Shown piece by piece: positions 1 to 10,256 of a stretch of 64,000 nt of DNA; the stretch's first letter is position 1; each line of letters starts with the position of its first letter. Source of the stretch: Anticarsia gemmatalis (lineage: Eukaryota > Arthropoda > Insecta > Lepidoptera > Erebidae); the NCBI RefSeq assembly GCF_050436995.1, contig NC_134763.1, positions 4,898,001-4,962,000 on the forward strand, read 5' to 3'. The position numbers and the translations under genes are program-made. The notes below the pieces were generated by a model. The model was not told the DNA's origin. It did not search any database and saw only the letters and a list, made by a program, of their open reading frames with translations.

Positions 1-54
1 GGGAGGCCTTTGCCCTGCAGTGGGACAATATGGGCTGAAAATAATAATAATAAA
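1..54 (+). mobile_element. RTE LINE 3'-end fragment
   Basis: Translating the first bases gives EAFALQWDNMG followed by a stop. This is the C-terminal signature of the RTE reverse transcriptase at 23,892, which ends ETFAQQWDSTG. The stop is followed at once by an AATAATAATAA tail, as at an RTE 3' end. The fragment is a 5'-truncated dead copy whose upstream part lies outside the window. Confidence 0.75.
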
Positions 55-63
55 ACTACTTAC

Positions 64-234
64 TTCATTATTATCTATAACATAGACTCCAGGTTCAGCC
101 TGCATTCCATTGAGTTGTTTCTCTAGTGCTCGTACCGTCCGCCAGAGGGCGACTGTCAAGCGTTGTGAGGGCGCCACTAGCGGGTACCAGCGGACTGTCC
201 ACGTGAATGTCACGTCTGCGCCCGCGTCTGTCTG
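64..234 (-). CDS. Candidate exon, unidentified gene
   Basis: On the minus strand a cag acceptor is followed by 171 nt open in one frame and then by a strong GTAAGT donor at 58-63. The frame encodes a segment beginning TDAGADVTFTWTVRWYPL and ending GVYVIDNNE. The other two frames contain stops. GC content is well above the flanks, which supports coding. The segment alone does not identify a family; the DVTFTWTV stretch recalls beta-sandwich extracellular domains, but this is only an impression. It probably belongs to the same gene as the exon at 811-907. The simplest phase join does not work, so a further exon or another border may be involved. Confidence 0.45.
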
Positions 235-810
235 AAGACTATTAAAACATTAAAAATAGTCTTAAAAGGCCTGTTTCACATAACAATGTAACAATCTGAA
301 AATATTCCACTTGAAAAGCTCACTGACACTTATTCAATAGTAAAGAAAACAGTAACTTATTATTGTTCCGTTTTTTGTAGTTGCATTATTAGTTGGCCTA
401 AACCCTCCCTCATTACGGGAGGAGACCCTTGCCCAGCAGTGGGACAATAATGGGTTAAATTTATATATTATTTATTTATTATTAGTTGATTCAGTTCTTC
501 ACTTTTTTATTTTGTTTTTTTTTATTTAATTTTATTTAGAGTTATCCTTCAGAATAACTCAATTCATAATCTCAGAGTCTGTTCTAACTAGTGTTTTTGA
601 CGTCAAGATTCTTTTGCTACAATAGTGGTGATTTCCACGAAACTTCATTATCTTTCATATCAGCTTATTACATGTTTATTATCTATCATTTTAGTTTATT
701 ACTGGCAGGTACGTTTCTAATAACCATTCCTTAATTAAGAAGAAACATCACGCACGACCGATCCAATATTATTTTGGCGCGAAATCTTACACAATAATGA
801 GGTTATACTT
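235..810. other. Intron-like gap with RTE scrap
   Basis: No open coding sequence is supported here. The stretch separates two candidate minus-strand exons and contains a short RTE 3'-end fragment at about 411-464. Confidence 0.4.
411..464 (+). mobile_element. Second RTE LINE 3'-end fragment
   Basis: The bases encode ETLAQQWDNNG, again matching the C-terminal end of the RTE reverse transcriptase. The stop position is shifted by a small indel, and an AT-rich tail follows. It is an independent short copy in the same orientation as the one at position 1. Confidence 0.7.
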
Positions 811-907
811 ACGTGACAACAGTATTGTCCGGTTTGTCTATGACAGCGTCTTTGTCTTTGGGACACACAAAGGGGGGTGCCAGAATACGGAATTGAGGGG
901 CTTCTCC
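811..907 (-). CDS. Candidate exon, possible HYR-like segment
   Basis: A minus-strand acceptor (ctcgcag) is followed by 97 nt and a consensus donor GTAAGTAT. The best frame reads AGEAPQFRILAPPFVCPKDK and continues to DNTVVT. The pattern PPxVxCPxD...NTVVTW is typical of hyalin-repeat (HYR) modules of extracellular proteins, so this could be the start of one; that is inference from a short match. The exon ends in phase 2, which does not join cleanly to the open frame of the exon at 64-234. A second open frame in this exon would join but looks less protein-like. Confidence 0.45.
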
Positions 908-3065
908 CGCCTGCGAGTAAACAGTAAACAATTATTGTAAACCATTTACTAGTGCTGTGTTAGTGATATGCTTGCTTGAAAGTTAGTTGGTAGTTGGTAT
1001 TCTAATAGTTAAGAGTTGACTATAAAATAATAGGTTTACTTCATTGCACAGTGAAGCTGAGATATTTTTGAAAATCCTTAGCTTTCGTTCTGGAAGTAAT
1101 GTAATATTATCTAACGTTATAAAGAAAATTGTGGTCTTATATAAGTAGTATTGTGAACTATGTTATAGTACTCTCCGTCCTCAAATAGGATATGCATCTG
1201 TTTCCGGGCTGTCAAACATGTGTAGGACATTGTAGCCGACGGCTACGCTTGTAGCTCAGCTCGTAGCAGGCGCTACGTTTGTAGCCTTTATGAGCAAATA
1301 TATGGTGTATCAACAGCCTCCATAAATGTTTCGTTCAAGCAATATTGTAACGCAGCAATTGGATTTGCACCGTTATTCAATTTACAATTATTGTGTATCA
1401 CGTTTGACAACTAAATAGTGCTATCAAACAGCAACTATTTAGTACATTGTTTCTTTCCTAAAATTTGCAAGTAATATGTTATATCGAAGCTGCAATGTAC
1501 TGATAAATCCATTAAAAAAATATCTGACACTGAATGAATTATTAATTTCTCTCAAGCAATAGCCTAACTTAAATTCAGACTCACAGCTCTTTGTAATAGA
1601 AACCCCAAAACACAGCTGACCACGAACTGTTTGAAATGCATGGTTAACTGAATAGAAATTACAATGACATCGACACTACCAGCCTTGGCGCAAACTAGAC
1701 TGCTATAGTCTGTGGTCAGCAATAATGGCGGGCGGCGGCATTTTCCCGCGCTCGACACACCAATATACGGTAAATAATAGTAGCTCGTGTTTGTGCTTAA
1801 TTGCCAACAATTATGGGTTATTTCATTGATTTTGCTGCTGATTAAATAGCTAAAAAACTATAAAACACGAATACGGGTTTGGTTTTGTTGGTATAGAGTT
1901 GCAAGTGCAACTGTTGATGTAAAAAAAATGGTGAACATAAATATAATGTAATAGCCAAGTTTTTTTTTTCGATATTTTACCAATTACTATTTACTTTAAG
2001 TTTTATAAGAGCATTTTTCCATTTCATTATCAAAGCGCATTCGTTCAGTTATGCAATAATAAATTAATGAATATAATTAAACATTATCTGAAGAATATTG
2101 TTGTCAAGCGTACAAGCAAGTCATGCTTTTAAAATGTGGCTATTACACATACTATGATACAACAAACGACATTCGCAAATCGTATGATATCACAGAGGAC
2201 GTGTGTTGTGCTAGTGATTTGTAAATAAATAAAATAAAAGTAAGTAAAACACAATGTTACAAACCAATTATTAGCCGTCCTCAATAACGTCACGAAAATA
2301 AATCAAGAAAATAAAATAAAAAAGACCGGATAGATTTAAATAAAGTTGAAGGCCTCTCTTTTAAAATATAATGTGGAAGTTAACTTTTTCGTAGAATTTT
2401 TCAATGGAGCGCGAGCGCTGTAGATTCTTTTTAAGTGGCCAGTTTTTTTTTGCGAGTGTGTTGGTATTTTGACGGCTATTCGATCCCGACAGAAGATTGT
2501 AATACAATATACAATCACAAAAACAAACATATCTAGTGTTATTACGTAGTAATCTTAATACAATCCAAGTTGTTTCATCCGAATTGTTCACAAGTATTCC
2601 TATAATTGTCTCAAGTTCAGAGGGCGACGATAAGAAATATGTGATAGTAGAGATAGTTCCAATGTTTAATGTAAAGTCGAAATAGAGTTTGTTATGCAAA
2701 TATACATACATAATGGACAATTTATATTGTGAAATTATAGGAATTAGAAGTAGGGTAATGCTACCTACTTTTCGTGTTAATCAAATTTTGTGACAAAGAT
2801 GATTACGATTAGTGTAGTTATTATTAGTTCCCCGCAAATACATGCCTGCTAATAATGGTAAAGTACTGCCTATTATTGTAAGGTTTTCATAAAGGCATGT
2901 AAAATAGATAATAATATAAAAGAAAGAAAAAAATATATAAATGTAACATAGTGCATATCTTAAAGAAAAAACAATTGCCGCTTTTGTACAAGTATAAATC
3001 GATATTTTTCTTTTTCTTTTCGAAGTAATTCTTATGTCAAATTCAACGAACTTTTGTTGTTTTAG
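908..3065. other. Intergenic or intronic stretch with a GTAGC repeat
   Basis: No coding exon is recognised. At about 1,230-1,285 there is a GC-rich cluster of short palindromic units built on GTAGC...GCTAC, of the kind left by small DNA repeats in Lepidoptera. The remainder is AT-rich and featureless by eye. The first (signal-peptide) exon of the Methuselah-like gene should lie in or upstream of this stretch but was not located. Confidence 0.4.
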
Positions 3066-3301
3066 GGCGTCCTCTTGTCTCTATTGGCCGGATACACTAT
3101 TATATCTGCCAAACAATGTTGCCACAACAATAAAGTTCTGAACCATCCTAATGCAGACTCCTGCGGGGCTAGTCGCGAGGAACTTGCATACATGTACTGC
3201 AAAGACGGACGGTACCTTCTTAAAGATGTCGTTTTAGACGGCGTAAATGTGTACACCAAAGAACACGGTCCTAATTTTGTATTCGTTGATAATCCTAGTC
3301 A
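3066..3301 (+). CDS. Methuselah-like ectodomain, exon 2
   Basis: A tttag acceptor precedes 3,066 and a GTAAGT donor follows 3,301, leaving phase 2. The frame opens with hydrophobic GVLLSLLAGYTIISA, the end of a signal peptide, so the start codon must be in an earlier exon. Cysteine-rich sequence follows (KQCCHNNKVLNH, then DSCGASREEL and YMYCKDG). Together with the YCLG...VAVVC pattern in the next exon this resembles the extracellular domain of Methuselah-type GPCRs, which in flies have roles in stress resistance and lifespan. The first codon in the open frame is TTG at 3,075 and is not taken as a start. No transmembrane exons follow. Identification rests on motif pattern only. Confidence 0.65.
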
Positions 3302-3517
3302 GTAAGTATTCTATTCATTTATTGTTCTTTGCGAAGGTAAGTGCCAAGTACATTTGAATAAGTTACTTTGTTTTAGAAATAATAGAGGCGGGACTATTGC
3401 ATATAGCTGATGCATTAACCGATTACACAAACAAACTCGCAGGTGCTACTTATTTTTCTAACTGGAATAAACGAAACATAAAAACGCCATTAACAATTTC
3501 TATATAAGCATATATAG

Positions 3518-3683
3518 CAATTGTTCCCAACCAGTGGTCCGCGGACCACCAGTAGCCCGTGGAAGTCAATATATGGTTTCAGGATGATTATTACACTTTA
3601 TTTTTAATATACTTACGAAGTGGTCCCTGCTAAGCAAGAATAGTTTAAGTGGTCTCGGACTAAGAAAAGCTTGGGAACCCCTG
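3518..3683. mobile_element. hAT-like MITE in the Methuselah-like intron
   Basis: The element is 166 bp. Its right end, read in reverse, starts CAGGGGTTCCCAAGCTT, and its left end reads CAATTGTTCCCAACCAGTGG, giving diverged terminal inverted repeats with a shared GTTCCCAA core. Flanking 8-bp sequences ATATATAG (3,510-3,517) and ATTTATAG (3,684-3,691) match at 7 of 8 positions, the target-duplication length of hAT transposons. There is no coding capacity, so it is non-autonomous. Confidence 0.75.
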
Positions 3684-3759
3684 ATTTATAGGTACGCCTT
3701 TCAAATATTCTACATAAAATGATGTTTATTCATTTTATAATTATTTGTTTTTGTTTTAG

Positions 3760-3913
3760 ATATTGTCTTGGTGAAATGTATCGTAATAGTAGCGATATAT
3801 CTCAGGGCAAGATACCAGTTGCAGTTGTATGTAACCATATGATAAAAATGCCGGAAATTGTTACCCAAAATCCTAAATACTTTTGGAGATGGAGAGATGA
3901 CTACGATTACTGA
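3760..3913 (+). CDS. Methuselah-like ectodomain, last exon
   Basis: The acceptor is ttgttttag. Two bases carried from the previous exon complete a Gln codon, and the frame then reads YCLGEMYRNSSDISQGKI, VAVVCNHM and finally WRWRDDYDY before a TGA at 3,911-3,913. YCL(D/G) followed about 20 residues later by VAxVC is the closing pattern of Methuselah ectodomains. In receptor genes the chain would run on into the stalk and seven helices; here it stops about 20 residues after the last cysteine. The product would be a secreted domain of roughly 130 residues, either a decoy-like paralogue or a truncated gene. Confidence 0.65.
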
Positions 3914-3971
3914 AGACAAAAAAAAATTAAGTAACTGTAAATATTTCACTGTCAGTTTATCTTTTGCAGTA

Positions 3972-3977
3972 AATAAA
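3972..3977 (+). terminator. Poly(A) signal of the Methuselah-like gene
   Basis: A canonical AATAAA lies 59 bases after the stop codon. Its presence favours a complete short gene over a read-through receptor gene. Confidence 0.55.
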
Positions 3978-3989
3978 AGTAATAACAAT

Positions 3990-6900
3990 TTTCACAGGTT
4001 ACCATAACAAAATATGATTTACTTAATGCAATTTTTAATGCTATATCATTATCACCGTGTTCAAATTTCAAATTTATACTATATTTAAAATAAAAAAAGC
4101 ATTTCCGAAGAATAAAAGTCGATTTTACAGTTTAAAAAATGTTTTGTGTTTATGAAACAATATAACCTGTTCTTTTTTACCTTAATTAATTTAGTTTGAT
4201 GAGTGTCCACGAAACATCGATCTAATAAAAATAGTATATAGCAGCTGCCCAGGGGAAACCCGATACAACATGGCTGTACTAACCCGTATGTCGTCTATGA
4301 CGCAATTAAGCCCGTAAATTGCTTTAAAACCTAATAAACTGCGTGTGGACCCAGTCGCTTGTTAGACTGCCGCTGTTATTAGCAATTTTACGGGTCATTC
4401 GCCCTCTAACTTATGATTATCACATTTTATGTTATTGCAGACGTAATTAATACTTATATATGGGGTATCTGGTTGCTGTTAGTATTTGGGTATTCATTTA
4501 CTTAGTTGATGTCATTAATATTAGGTTAATGGCGAGGGGTTTTATGTTATGTAGGGTTATATTTCGCCGGAATATAAATTTTATTTTATTTATCATATTA
4601 GAACTAGAATTATCGACTCGCCAACATAAAAAGGTTAAAACGTTAACAAAACATAAATATTTGAATTATGGATAAAATTAAATATTACGTACATGGCAAT
4701 AAACAAATTATGACTTTAGTTTGCTTGACGCTTCTGCCTTGGTTGCAAGAATATTTTCATATTTCATTGTAATATAATCTTAAACTATTTCTAAGGACGT
4801 CTAAATCTATTTGTCCAGGGGAACACTTACAACCGTATTTAATAGGTATAAACTACATAAACAACACCCTAATATTAGTAGTAACGGCATATTACAAACA
4901 GCCCTTAACTCCGATACGTGTTTGTGATACCGTTACCTGTGCTATGTGGTTCATTATGTAAATAAATCGCTTTCAAACGACCTCCCTCCACGACCTTCGC
5001 CTTGACATTATTCACTTGTTTTTATACTCTTGTTTTATGAAGATTATAATGTAATGGCGGTCATAACATAACTGTAAGTTTGGAATGTCCAATCTAAGTT
5101 TGATCAATAAAATTGACATGTGTTTATATCAAACCTGTGCTTGATTTAGGATATGTCACTTTATTATACTAGCGCGATTTTGTCCAGTCGGTACTTTCGA
5201 GTATTGAGAGTTTGACATTAAAAATGTACTGCAAAATAGTTTCTGCGATGCCCGCTGTAGGCGCTCTGCGCCGAATGACATACAATTTTTTTGATAGCTG
5301 TAAGAAACAGTTTGTGATAGTCTACGTCACTTTTCCGAAGAATATCACTTCAGTTTTATGTCGTTATTCACATAGCTCGGTATTCTACTCCAGGTACCCT
5401 CCTCTTGCCACACTATAATACTAAAAAAGCCAAAATTAAACTAAAAGAACTGTTTCAAAACTGCGTAGAGAGACATCTCATATAAAAATATTTGTATCAC
5501 GTTTCCCACGTCTCGTCCCTCACTTTATTAACATAACATTGATGTTATTAGTTGGTCAAACGCTTTGTTTTCACGAGTCCTATAATAATAATTCTTAATA
5601 CCTGTGCGAAGGTAAACATTTCCCCTTACAGGTACAAATCGGTCGACTATTGGCAGCTTACGTGAGGCGCCTCAATGGCTACTAATGAATAGATGCCGTG
5701 TCTACAACTTCGCTTCGGTTTGCAACGATTTTCTGCGATGTACATTTTAAAAAGTAAGGAATAAAAATGAAAAAAGTACACAAAAACTACCCCATTAAAG
5801 TTAAATAAATATCTCATTACAGTGTTAGTAAAATGAAAATTGTTACAATTGGTACAACATGGTAAATACTTAAGAACTTTGTAAATACTTTTTTGACAAA
5901 CGTTCTAAATCCGTGCAGCCTAAATATTGATAGGTGTGTTCAAAAGGGGATATCTTCCGCGCTCAGATAGATGGTGGCCAAACGTGAATGCTCAATTTAT
6001 GGCTGCAATAAATCAATACCGTATCGTTTATTTACGCGCACGGCTATATTTCCTAGAAAAACTCTCATACCATTATTTTCTAATACAGAAACAATCTAGA
6101 AATATCTATGGTAGTTTTTTATGCAGTATGAAATTCTCAGTGCACATTCAATAGATTGCCGGAAGCATGCACTTTGTGTATTAAATATTTATCCTTGTTT
6201 TACTGAATACTTCTTCATATTACAACAAGTATTAAAGAAAATTGTTGTTTGCTAGTTCTTTTTTATTATAACCGTTGTTGCAAATAGCCGTTACCATTAT
6301 GCGAATCATAAGAGTTGTACTTGGACTTTGTTTATAATTTTAGCCACTTAGAATAGAGTAAAAATTCTCTTATATATTTTGCATAATTTTTGCTTTTAAG
6401 ATAATCCTAACCATGTTCTGTGTTGCGGTTTTAAATAGCTCAAAAACTTTAGTCGTTTTACGGATACATAGAAGGACACTGATTGACAATAAGAGGTTAG
6501 TATGCAAACCAGGCACCTTTATTCGGATGGAAGCTACATTTCGCGTTAGAAAGCACTTGAAAAAATAAATTGAAAAAAAAACTTTCAGCATAAAAACGTC
6601 TAAATTTCAACCGCAACCGCACAAAATTTCACGAAGCTTATCAAATAAACAAGTCACATTTACATATGAGGAGTAATAAATAAAAATATAAGTACATATG
6701 TATCTGTAGTTGTTTATGTACGTGTGAGATGAGTCTCGTACTTAGTCGTAGTGACCTCGTTATCTTACCGAGTGTTTGTCACGAGTGCCGTCGGCTCTGA
6801 GTGCTCAATTTCGTGAGATTCTTTACTTCTTTCATATATGTACGTACTAGTGATATTTTTCAAATGTAAATTGTTGCACAAAATCGTGAATACATTTGTG

Positions 6901-8640
6901 TCTGTTTTCAGTGTTTGTGTCAATAATCTTTTTTTTAGTTGGTCTTCTGCAATAATAAAGTAGGCCATAATAGTCTGCAATACTTAGCAAGAACAAGTTA
7001 CATTAAGTACTTATATCTTTAAAAACTGCTTTTATAAACTTTCAGCCATGTTTTTTCCTCTGAGTGTAGGTACTTATGTTTAATTCAATTGGAAAAAGTA
7101 AGTTCTAATAAGTACAAACCCTTTAGAAAATCACTCTTGGCAGTAGTAGGACTTAGAGAGTGAATTTCAAGAAGTCATTGTGCGAAATCTCATTGAGCTA
7201 CTTACACATTTTTTGCAGAATCTTCACAAGAGCTATCGAATCAAATTGAACAAAATTCCTGCTTTGTAAAAAGCAAGTGAATTCCAGATGCAGGTGCGCT
7301 CTACTTTATTGCATTCTTAAATGTTCTCGTATACTGACTGGGACTCGTTTAATTGCATATATCGTCCCTTTTGTAGAAACATATTTTTACAAAACAAGAG
7401 GAAAGAACGCATATGACAAAGTAATTACTTATACTGTAGACATAACAGTTTCGACTTTGTAGAATATAATGATAAAATGTTAGTTGTTAAAAGAAAATCA
7501 TTTAACAAAAGTAGTTTCCGTACATAATGATTAACAATGTACAAATTACTTTATTTTCTTATTTCTTCTTTAGTTATATAAGAGCTAGTACTCGTTGATA
7601 CTCATTCAATATCGAGTAAGTGTTATCGAAGACGATTAAGAGATTAGTGCGAAGACATGGCCGTACTGCGATCGCTAATCCACCCATTGAACCGAGTGAT
7701 ATATTACACGAACCTTCCCTCCGCTATTTTAACTTCATTGGATTTTAGCTACCAAGAATTACCTACTGAAAAATTCAATGAAGAAAATGCTTAAAAAACC
7801 GATACGATGGAACAAGAAAGCACCCTATTACTCGACTGCGCAACGAAAAAGAGTGTTATGCAATAGTTTTATTTTGTATTTTGTAAAACTATTATATGGA
7901 AATTATAGTTTTAAAAAGTTATTTATAGAGTCCAAAGTGTTGTGTGTGTTAATCACTTGTTTTCACTTGTAACTAAGGTTAAGTTCTCGATTTTATTTCA
8001 GTTCGAGGTAAAAATATGTATGTGACATTCTCAAATAGTAGTTGTGAGTTGTGATTTAGTTAGCGTGAGTGATTAACCGACTTATTCATAAACCTACCTA
8101 AAAATCCATCCAGAGTTTTTAACACATTGTTATTGTCACATTTAATTACCTAATAAAAAGTAAGATCGTTCATATAAACTCCAAACTTATTCTACAGGAA
8201 TGTAAGTGTATACGAAGTTTTAAATAAACAAAGAAACGAAACCACTTGAGGTATTTAAACTCATTTGACCTACAACCGGCAAAAACTAAGTTATGCCAAG
8301 TGCATCACCCTCGGAATTTTTGTTCTGTATTCTGATCTCGTCTTAATGTTTATACACGGTTATAATAATAAGATCTCTGTGACTGTGGCGACGTAGTAAC
8401 TTTGACCTCGAAAATTTAGGAATTTCGTTTAATAATTCAGAACCTACATTTCAAGGACACAGTAGATGTCAAACAGTAAACATAACGTGTCCTTTTCTAT
8501 GAATGTCAATACAATTACATCAGTGATATTATTAAACCACGCAATGACTGTTCTGTAACCTTCAGTAGTATATTAATTAAGTTATGCGAGGCTCTGTTTA
8601 AATTATCGATTGTCATAGATAAGACCAAATAAACATAAAA
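3990..8640. other. Gene-poor intergenic stretch
   Basis: Only short AT-rich frames without recognisable protein character are present. A likely dispersed repeat lies at about 5,165-5,400; otherwise nothing can be supported. Confidence 0.5.
5165..5400. repeat. Likely dispersed lepidopteran DNA repeat
   Basis: The segment has phrases such as TACTTTCGAGTATTGAGAG followed by TTTGACATT, and a GC-rich block (CCCGCTGTAGGCGCTCTGCG). They are familiar from non-autonomous repeats in butterfly and moth genomes. Borders cannot be set without alignment. Confidence 0.3.
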
Positions 8641-9094
8641 TAGGCAAGAAGAAATCGAAGTCTGTGCGACGCATGTGCGGGCGAGCCGTTACTGAATGAA
8701 CATCGTGCGAGTGCCGGCCAGGTAGAGACGAGCGCCGGCGGAAACGACCGAACAGTACCGAACCAACCTCTCGCTGGAACTCACGCTCGCCCGGTCACCA
8801 CATTATTGACCATTTCCTGCGATATTTCCACTAAAATAACATAGTCTGTTGATAAAACTGCCCAATAATATAAGTATTTTAACAAAATAAGTGATAATGC
8901 AGTGACTCAGTGAATAAGAGACACAGTTTGTTGTTATACAACTTATATAGTGATATTAGTATGGACGTAATAAGCACAGGATCGTTAACAGTGTCTAATG
9001 GATGCGTTAATTAACTGAACAGGGGAACACCTGATCGTGTCCGACCGTCGGAGGGTCGATATTTAATACGTAAACAAAGGAAGACGCCGCTTTG
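8640..9094 (+). promoter_or_regulatory. GC-rich promoter/leader of the NDRG gene
   Basis: At 8,660-8,810 base composition rises sharply, with blocks such as GTGCGGGCGAGCCG and GAGCGCCGGCGG, upstream of an otherwise AT-rich leader. This marks a likely promoter and first transcribed bases. A TCAGT motif near 8,906 could be an arthropod initiator. The leader to the ATG at 9,095 carries at least one upstream ORF, so translation may be modulated. An intron in the leader cannot be excluded. Confidence 0.4.
8961..9014 (+). CDS. Upstream ORF in the NDRG leader
   Basis: ATG at 8,961 opens a 17-codon frame (MDVISTGSLTVSNGCVN) ending in TAA at 9,012-9,014, 80 bases before the main ATG. Reinitiation at 9,095 is possible at that distance. 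It may be incidental. Confidence 0.3.
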   Translation: MDVISTGSLTVSNGCVN

Positions 9095-10102
9095 ATGAAA
9101 GTGCCCATCCACTTCAACAGAAAGATGCCTACAACAGTACACGAGAACATTGCCCTCCTCAACATGATGTCGTCGGACAACCTGGAAGACGAGCTCAAAA
9201 GCGTGCAGCTACATTATCCATCGAATAGACGATTGCACAACGACGGCGCATGCGTGGAGGAGCGGGTGAGGACTTCCCGCGGGGACCTACTCGTCGCCGT
9301 CCGCGGGGACCGCACTAAGCGCGCCATAATTACTTACCACGACCTTGGTCTCAACTATGCCGCCAATTTCCAGGCTTTCTTTAACTTTGTCGACATGCGG
9401 GCGATCCTGGAGCAATTTTGTATCTATCACGTAACAGCGCCGGGCCAGGAAGAGGGCGCCCCTACACTGCCGGAAGATTATACTTATCCGAGCATGGATG
9501 CGCTCGCTTCCCAAATAGATTTTATTCTTGGACATTTTGGGATCAGGTCCTTCATCGGTTTTGGTGTTGGCGCCGGGGCTAATATATTGGCCCGCTATGC
9601 TATTGTTAACCCCCAAAAGGTGGACGCTTTAGTCCTTATTAACTGTACTTCAACTCAAGCCGGCTGGACGGAATGGCTGTACCAGAAAATAAATACTAGA
9701 CAATTGCGTTCTAGTGGTATGACACAAGGCGCACTCGACTACTTGATGTGGCATCACTTCGGTCGTAGTACCGAAGATCGCAACCATGATCTCGCGCAAG
9801 TTTACAAAGAGTCTTTCTCTCACGTGAACCCGGTTAACCTGGCCATGTTCATCGACGCATACTTACGCAGAACGGATCTAAGTATCGCCAGAGATACGCA
9901 CTCTATTAAAGTGCCCGTGTTGAACGTGACGGGCGCCCTGTCGCCGCACGTCGACGACACGGTGACGTTCAACGGACGACTGGACCCGACTAAGACCTCG
10001 TGGTTGAGCATCTCTGACTGCGGCATGGTGTTGGAGGAACAGCCGTGTAAGATCGCGGAGGCGTTCCGGCTGTTCCTGCAGGGCGAGGGTTACTGCAGGT
10101 AG
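9095..10102 (+). CDS. NDRG-family protein (MESK2/NDRG type), intronless
   Basis: This is a single uninterrupted frame of 335 residues with an in-frame stop upstream; the first ATG (9,095) is taken as start rather than the TTG before it. It is an alpha/beta-hydrolase fold without hydrolase chemistry. TYHDLGLNYAANFQ (about residues 80-93), the nucleophile-elbow region GFGVGAGANILARYA (155-169) and the segment GWTEWLYQKINTRQLRS (190-206) followed by DYLMWHHFG are hallmark NDRG sequences. The elbow is G-V-G-A-G, lacking the catalytic serine, as in all NDRGs. Family members act in cytoplasmic stress, differentiation and trafficking, and fly MESK2 was found as a Ras-pathway modifier. The usual NDRG C-terminal tail is short here. 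NDRG genes normally have several introns, so the single exon suggests a retrocopy, probably functional since the frame is intact. Confidence 0.9.
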   Translation: MKVPIHFNRKMPTTVHENIALLNMMSSDNLEDELKSVQLHYPSNRRLHNDGACVEERVRTSRGDLLVAVRGDRTKRAIITYHDLGLNYAANFQAFFNFVDMRAILEQFCIYHVTAPGQEEGAPTLPEDYTYPSMDALASQIDFILGHFGIRSFIGFGVGAGANILARYAIVNPQKVDALVLINCTSTQAGWTEWLYQKINTRQLRSSGMTQGALDYLMWHHFGRSTEDRNHDLAQVYKESFSHVNPVNLAMFIDAYLRRTDLSIARDTHSIKVPVLNVTGALSPHVDDTVTFNGRLDPTKTSWLSISDCGMVLEEQPCKIAEAFRLFLQGEGYCR

Positions 10103-10250
10103 TCGGTGTGCCGACACCTCACACAACCGACGCTGCGCTGCTAATGTTAGAATGCACATGATGCTTTCACGCGAGCTTTAAACACTGTTGTAGACACATT
10201 GATGATGTAGAACGAAAAAATGTTGTTCCTTGTTTTTAGATATTTATGGA

Positions 10251-10256
10251 AATAAA
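10251..10256 (+). terminator. Poly(A) signal after the NDRG gene
   Basis: AATAAA lies 149 bases past the stop codon, followed by a T/GT-rich stretch (TTATTGTGGCTTTTTTT). Further AATAAA copies occur near 10,300 and 10,395. Confidence 0.55.
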
